Shown here: piece after piece, positions 59,562 through 64,000 of the stretch
Layout of the letters: each line of letters opens with the position of its first letter
Numbering within the stretch: the stretch's first letter is position 1
Assembly: GCF_001641265.1 (NCBI RefSeq)
Contig: NW_020167546.1
Coordinates: forward strand, 124,001 to 188,000
Direction: 5' to 3'
DNA length: 64,000 bases
Source: Pseudogymnoascus destructans
Lineage: Eukaryota > Ascomycota > Leotiomycetes > Thelebolales > Thelebolaceae
Notes under the pieces: model-generated
The model's database searches: none
Seen by the model: only the letters and a program-made list of their open reading frames with translations
What the model was told of the DNA's origin: nothing
Position numbers and translations under genes: made by a program

Positions 59562-62500
59562 ATGTCAGATACTCCGAGTTATCAGGGCAAGGCGTTGGGA
59601 ACACGTCTTCTCAGAGGCCAGGGCTCATGGGGGCTGCCGAGCAGACGAAATCGACGAGCCGATGGAGTTGAAAGCTTCTATTCATCAAGCCCTCGCAGGC
59701 CAGCTAAAATTGACAATGCAGCAACGACTGAGGCTGTTTCCGATAATATCTCAGTCAATGATGCCGCAAACAGCCACCCACTTGGGGATCTAAGCCAGCA
59801 TGGTCAAACGTTCGAACGTCCAAAATTTGAAATCACAGACAAGTCCCCAGGCCACTCCCTCCAGCGCAAAAGCGAAGAGCTGGCGGATCCGAATCCCAGC
59901 TTGGCCGGGCATCCCCACCAACGAGAGGAGTCCAGTTTATATGACCCCAAGAATGTTGAAAAGGAAACCTCATCGGTAATTTTGGCGCGCAATCCGGACC
60001 AACAAAGTGACGAGAAGTTCTTTTATCAGCCGGAGGCATCAAACCCAGTCGATGATGTAAACTCTGAGGGTCCAGACAACCTGGATAGGGGTGAGACCGC
60101 CGCGGTTGGAGTCAAAGCCGTCTCTAGCAGTAGGCAATACGAAAGACCATGGCCCCGTACACGTCGTGAGACCGGTAGCCACAGATTTGGATACATCCCG
60201 CCATCTATAGCTGAACGGATATCGGCACATGACGAACCGGTGAACCCTACCAACTTGAATGTGCTTGCAAGACTGGGGCTGGCATCTTCTGTATCTCTGC
60301 CATCCTCGGCACTAGTGGCGGAAGTAGAAGCTGGGGGAACTTCAAGTCCGTCAATACTGTCGAAGTCGGCAGAACCATCCCCGTTTAGTTCACACTTCTC
60401 GCAAGAGGCCGCCCATCGAAATCGACAAACGCTACGGAGAAAACCGCCGATACATAGAGAGGATCTTCCAGCTCGACCGGCTCCAGCAGTGTTGCCCCAT
60501 CTTCCCATAAGCGTAAGCCAAGAGGTTGACCACATCGCACGGGCTGCACGGGACATTGCGATGCCAGCTGTTGCGCATGTTCGAAATTCTCCTACGGATC
60601 GCGAGTTGGCATTTAGACGCGATGTTGTCGCCCCGCATCCAGGAGGTGATAAACTAAACACCAACCATCTACAAGATCGTCAACTACATCCTGTTGGAGC
60701 AAGTTATGATGGCATCGCTTCTATGCACAGCTATAATACTGAAACACCTGTCGAGCCGTCGACATTGGAATCTATTTATGAGGATGCTTCTGATGAGCCA
60801 ATATCGACAACGCCCAGGGAAGAGAAACCGGTGGAAAGGGGCTATCAAAAGATTACAGCGAGCTCTTTTGTAGAATCTGCGAGAAAGGGGAGCGAATACT
60901 TGCGTGGAAGCCCACGTCCACTTGAGCCATCGGTGGCATCTTCGGATCTCCAAAGTTCTACAGCCATCAAATCAATAGGGCGTGAGCCCGAAGTGCGTGG
61001 GAGTCGAAAACAACACGCAGACAAATCTCAGGCAATTTCTTCATCAGAGGCCGTGGCTACTAAAGCGGGTACTTTAGAACAGCCAAATATGTCAAAACGA
61101 GGGTGGCCACCATATAAGAGAAGACTACTTGCGAAATCCGCATCGTCATCGATATATAGTCAACCGGAATCACATTCTTTGATGTCTGATATTCGCGCAG
61201 CTTTTATTCGTGGTGAGGACGATACTCACAGATATGAGAGATTAGGATACCACCAAGAGGATTCAAACGGTACATTTGACGCTATACCTTCAAATCAATA
61301 CGTGAAAGATGCAGATCAGAAAGGAACAGCTCAATTAACACAACCTCCAGAACCCAAATCTCCCTTGGAACCAGCCAATATCAAACAGCCAACTTCGCAG
61401 TATACTAATATTTTCGCTCGTCGCTCTCCTCGGAGAGCTGGTGCAATAGATTACACGAAAATAGGTTCCCAGCAGAGGGCTAGGCAGAGAAAGGTGCCAT
61501 CTAAATCATCGCAGCTGCAAAGATTTTCACGCAGATTCAGAACTGGCCGTTCAAATACTTCTTCAAAGAACACTGTTTCTGCCGAGGAATTATTGGCTTT
61601 GAAAGAAGCAACTTCAGAAGAATATGAAACAAACTCAACCGCGACTGATGAGCAAATGTCTGCCATCTCCGAAAAAAAGACGCGAGGTCCAAAAAATTGG
61701 TTCGAAGGGATATTATCGTTTCACAAAAAGGGCACAGATAAGTCTACAACTCTATTTTCCAAGCGAAAGAGCGATGTAAAGCTCAATAGAGAAGTTGCCA
61801 TGTCTGGATTTATACCATATGATAAGCATGCAAGTCACAGTGGTTCTATTCGAAAGAGAGCCTCAGAGGATACGGAGAGGCTTATTATGATGATTGAAAA
61901 TCTTGAAAAGCGTCTTGATGAAGCTCTCTACCCTGCTCATAAAGTTCATTATGCAGATGTTGCAGAAGTTGTGCCGCAACAGCAGATAACTGGGAGAGTG
62001 GAAGCCCATGCAAGGCGATCCCCAATTCGACATACTTCACGTTATATCCAGCCAGGTGGCTCAGAGGGTTATGGTGCTATTAAGACAAGTGACCTCAGAT
62101 CCCGTTTCGAAAAAGTCTCCTATGGTAGTGATAAAAACGGTGCAATGCGAAAATATCCTCTACCTCTGGCGTCTAATTTACGCAGCAGCAATGTCGACAA
62201 TATGTCCAGGAGAATGCCCGGTGCATTGCCAGTCACGAGTACTGCGCCATTCCCCACAGGAGTGGTGACGACGTTGGAGTCTCCAGAGCCAGAGCGGAGC
62301 ATCGTTAGTTATCTCCTGAACGATAAAGTCGCATTGACCTCGCCTCGGGATGCAGGATCCGAGGCCTCCATCGGGGTCCGCAAGAAGCCTATCAATGCAG
62401 ATTGTTACACACCTTCTGGAGTCAAGCCCCTCCGCAAGTCGCCGTACAAAACAACCTTCGCTGCGAACATGCGTAAGAGAGCTACAGTCGTACCCCGATC

Positions 62501-63098
62501 AAGGGACCGAGAGCTGAGCAAGGAGAGAATATTAAGATTTGTCAAGGAGCATAACGTCCCACCTATCCAGCCTCGTCGAAGTTCTCTCATTATGAGAGTA
62601 CCACGTCGTGACGATTCCCAGGGTTCTGGTGGACTCCCTACTTCTCAATATAGTACAAGAGCTCTCAGGGTCCATACAAGCATGGATGGCGCCCATGAAG
62701 CAGATGACGAGATGGAGTCGGAAATAGAATACATCACGCCTCGTCGCAAACCAAACAGGGCCATCGTACGGCGCCACCGCATCAGCTACGAAGAAGCTCA
62801 CCATATGCAGTTCTTGCACGGCGAGAGGGAGAACTCGGGCCAGATATTTGAGTGGCCGCCTCATATCACAACCCCAGCGCGAGTTCGTGATGATGATGAA
62901 GGGTCGGATGGTAGCAACGATACGCAGCGCGTCTATGTAACGGCGGGATCTCGCCAACATAGGGGTGCGGGAGATATTTCTCCAGCGGATGAGAGGCTGG
63001 TTACTCTGGCGGCTGGGTTTAGTGTTGCGTTCATTTATTTGCTCCTCTGCGTATATATTGTTTTTGGCCCTGACAACAGGTATGCTATGTCAATTTGA
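59562..63098 (+). CDS. Large disordered protein with C-terminal membrane anchor, 1178 aa
   Basis: One uninterrupted frame from ATG 59562. It is mostly hydrophilic, rich in Ser, Arg, Pro and Glu, and without recognised domains. A basic region (SPRRAGAIDY, RFRTGRSNTSSKNT) lies near residues 620-680, and a short coiled coil (DTERLIMMIENLEKRLDEAL) near residue 775. The last 35 residues contain one hydrophobic segment (LAAGFSVAFIYLLLCVYIVF), so it is probably tail-anchored with its bulk in the cytosol or nucleoplasm. If the upstream exon at 59420 is used, it gains a second hydrophobic segment at the N-terminus. Function unknown. Confidence 0.75.
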   Translation: MSDTPSYQGKALGTRLLRGQGSWGLPSRRNRRADGVESFYSSSPRRPAKIDNAATTEAVSDNISVNDAANSHPLGDLSQHGQTFERPKFEITDKSPGHSLQRKSEELADPNPSLAGHPHQREESSLYDPKNVEKETSSVILARNPDQQSDEKFFYQPEASNPVDDVNSEGPDNLDRGETAAVGVKAVSSSRQYERPWPRTRRETGSHRFGYIPPSIAERISAHDEPVNPTNLNVLARLGLASSVSLPSSALVAEVEAGGTSSPSILSKSAEPSPFSSHFSQEAAHRNRQTLRRKPPIHREDLPARPAPAVLPHLPISVSQEVDHIARAARDIAMPAVAHVRNSPTDRELAFRRDVVAPHPGGDKLNTNHLQDRQLHPVGASYDGIASMHSYNTETPVEPSTLESIYEDASDEPISTTPREEKPVERGYQKITASSFVESARKGSEYLRGSPRPLEPSVASSDLQSSTAIKSIGREPEVRGSRKQHADKSQAISSSEAVATKAGTLEQPNMSKRGWPPYKRRLLAKSASSSIYSQPESHSLMSDIRAAFIRGEDDTHRYERLGYHQEDSNGTFDAIPSNQYVKDADQKGTAQLTQPPEPKSPLEPANIKQPTSQYTNIFARRSPRRAGAIDYTKIGSQQRARQRKVPSKSSQLQRFSRRFRTGRSNTSSKNTVSAEELLALKEATSEEYETNSTATDEQMSAISEKKTRGPKNWFEGILSFHKKGTDKSTTLFSKRKSDVKLNREVAMSGFIPYDKHASHSGSIRKRASEDTERLIMMIENLEKRLDEALYPAHKVHYADVAEVVPQQQITGRVEAHARRSPIRHTSRYIQPGGSEGYGAIKTSDLRSRFEKVSYGSDKNGAMRKYPLPLASNLRSSNVDNMSRRMPGALPVTSTAPFPTGVVTTLESPEPERSIVSYLLNDKVALTSPRDAGSEASIGVRKKPINADCYTPSGVKPLRKSPYKTTFAANMRKRATVVPRSRDRELSKERILRFVKEHNVPPIQPRRSSLIMRVPRRDDSQGSGGLPTSQYSTRALRVHTSMDGAHEADDEMESEIEYITPRRKPNRAIVRRHRISYEEAHHMQFLHGERENSGQIFEWPPHITTPARVRDDDEGSDGSNDTQRVYVTAGSRQHRGAGDISPADERLVTLAAGFSVAFIYLLLCVYIVFGPDNRYAMSI

Positions 63099-64000
63099 GG
63101 TGGTCTGGTTGCGTTGATGGGAGTGTGGTGTACGGGGATTCTGGGGGTTTATTTCACTTGAAGGCCGGGATGCCTGGGGTTAGTAACTTCAGCAATGGTT
63201 CAGGCCATTGATAACAATCAGGAGCGTCCTTGTTTGGGTTTATTGAGCCTCATTCGGGGGTGTTTTCGGCGAGTTTGGGTGGGGTTTGCGTGTGGGTTTC
63301 ATGAATACGATGGCTGATGCTTGAGCCGCAGTCAAATGCAGCCCGAAACTGGCATCGTAACCAGAGCCAACTCACCGCAAAGCCGTGCTGCTTCCGTGTT
63401 CCCTTCGCCCAGTATCCCCCGCCAGTACGCAGACGACCCCTTTAATTTGGTGATCCCCGAACCTCCCGTGACAAAATGTCGAAATACCAAGAATTTTGTA
63501 CATTCAGATAACCAGCCACCAATCTCACAGCTGGGTCTGCCTAGTCTTGGGAAGCGCATGAGGTTGATAGACAGTGCAAAAGCTCGAGGCTGTTTACGCC
63601 GTTAAAGGGCGTTAAAGGGGTAGCTGTCCCAGAGGATGAGAGTGATCGGATAGTAGAACCCTTTGGATCGACGGGGGCGTTTTTTTGGTTAGGTATGAGA
63701 GAATTCTGCTTTATTCTGGGAGTGTGGGGAGTGATGGGGTTCGGAATAGGGTGGTGTACTGTATTAACATTACTCACTCGCAACATTGGGGAATGGGAAG
63801 CACTCTATGATTTTAAACTACTTCAGTTTAAGGTGTCGCTGTTTGCGAGAATAAAACACCGCAAATACCGCAAATGCCATGCATAGAAGCGCATAGTACA
63901 GTTGTTATGATGCGTATCCTGCTAAGTTGGTTGCCAGTTGCCATAACCCCCCACCTTCGTCTCTTTAACATTTACAACATCAACATCTCGTCACATAACC
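63099..64000. other. Intergenic, right edge
   Basis: No recognisable gene; small frames at 63321 and 63695 have no support. Confidence 0.45.

Overview
The window is nuclear DNA of a filamentous ascomycete (Pezizomycotina). The evidence is short GT-AG introns with CTAAC-type branch sites, a Sln1-type histidine kinase, ATG2, a cytochrome b5/acyl-CoA dehydrogenase fusion, a Fta4-like kinetochore subunit and a fungal group II-type G-alpha. The class cannot be fixed by reading alone; Eurotiomycetes or a relative is a guess. All exon models were read by eye and checked for phase.

Host genes: SLN1-like kinase (minus, runs off the left edge); ATG2 (13786-20473, plus); b5-acyl-CoA dehydrogenase (21408-22946, minus) divergent from a Fta4-like gene (23350-24123, plus); G-alpha (39816-41566, plus); nitrilase/omega-amidase (57621-58581, minus); a large disordered tail-anchored protein (59562-63098, plus). 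A stub at 10024 looks like the 5' end of an HSBP1-like gene cut off by an LTR. The host genes act in separate processes (osmosensing, autophagy, fatty acid oxidation, chromosome segregation, G-protein signalling, metabolite repair) and form no cluster.

Between them lie accessory blocks. (1) 3490-9193: a 5.7-kb low-GC block with near-matching inverted ends. It holds a tyrosine recombinase gene of Crypton/phage-integrase type in five exons, two intron-rich genes of unknown function and a minisatellite. A roughly 15-nt hairpin, consensus CTCGTT-N3-AACGAG, occurs about 30 times here, in introns, in frame inside exons and between genes. This is the best candidate for an undescribed system. (2) 10167-12742: two inverted LTR copies and a perfect 72-bp foldback. 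(3) 25058-35680: a pogo-type transposase relic split by two solo LTRs with 5-bp target duplications, followed by a chromodomain Gypsy element with two indistinguishable 299-bp LTRs and an antisense spliced gene inside it. (4) 37431-39250: an LTR fragment and a pogo-type relic whose stop codons sit at apparent former Trp codons. (5) 44295-46156: an apparently intact Fot1/pogo-type transposon with TIRs and a TA duplication. (6) 46482-57083: a Copia element split by a minus-strand Gypsy (GTCAT duplication), one LTR of which carries an expanded 9-bp repeat.

The nesting gives relative ages: pogo relic before solo LTRs, and Copia before the nested Gypsy. The 27891-35668 Gypsy is the youngest judged by its LTRs, yet its coding frames carry several lesions.
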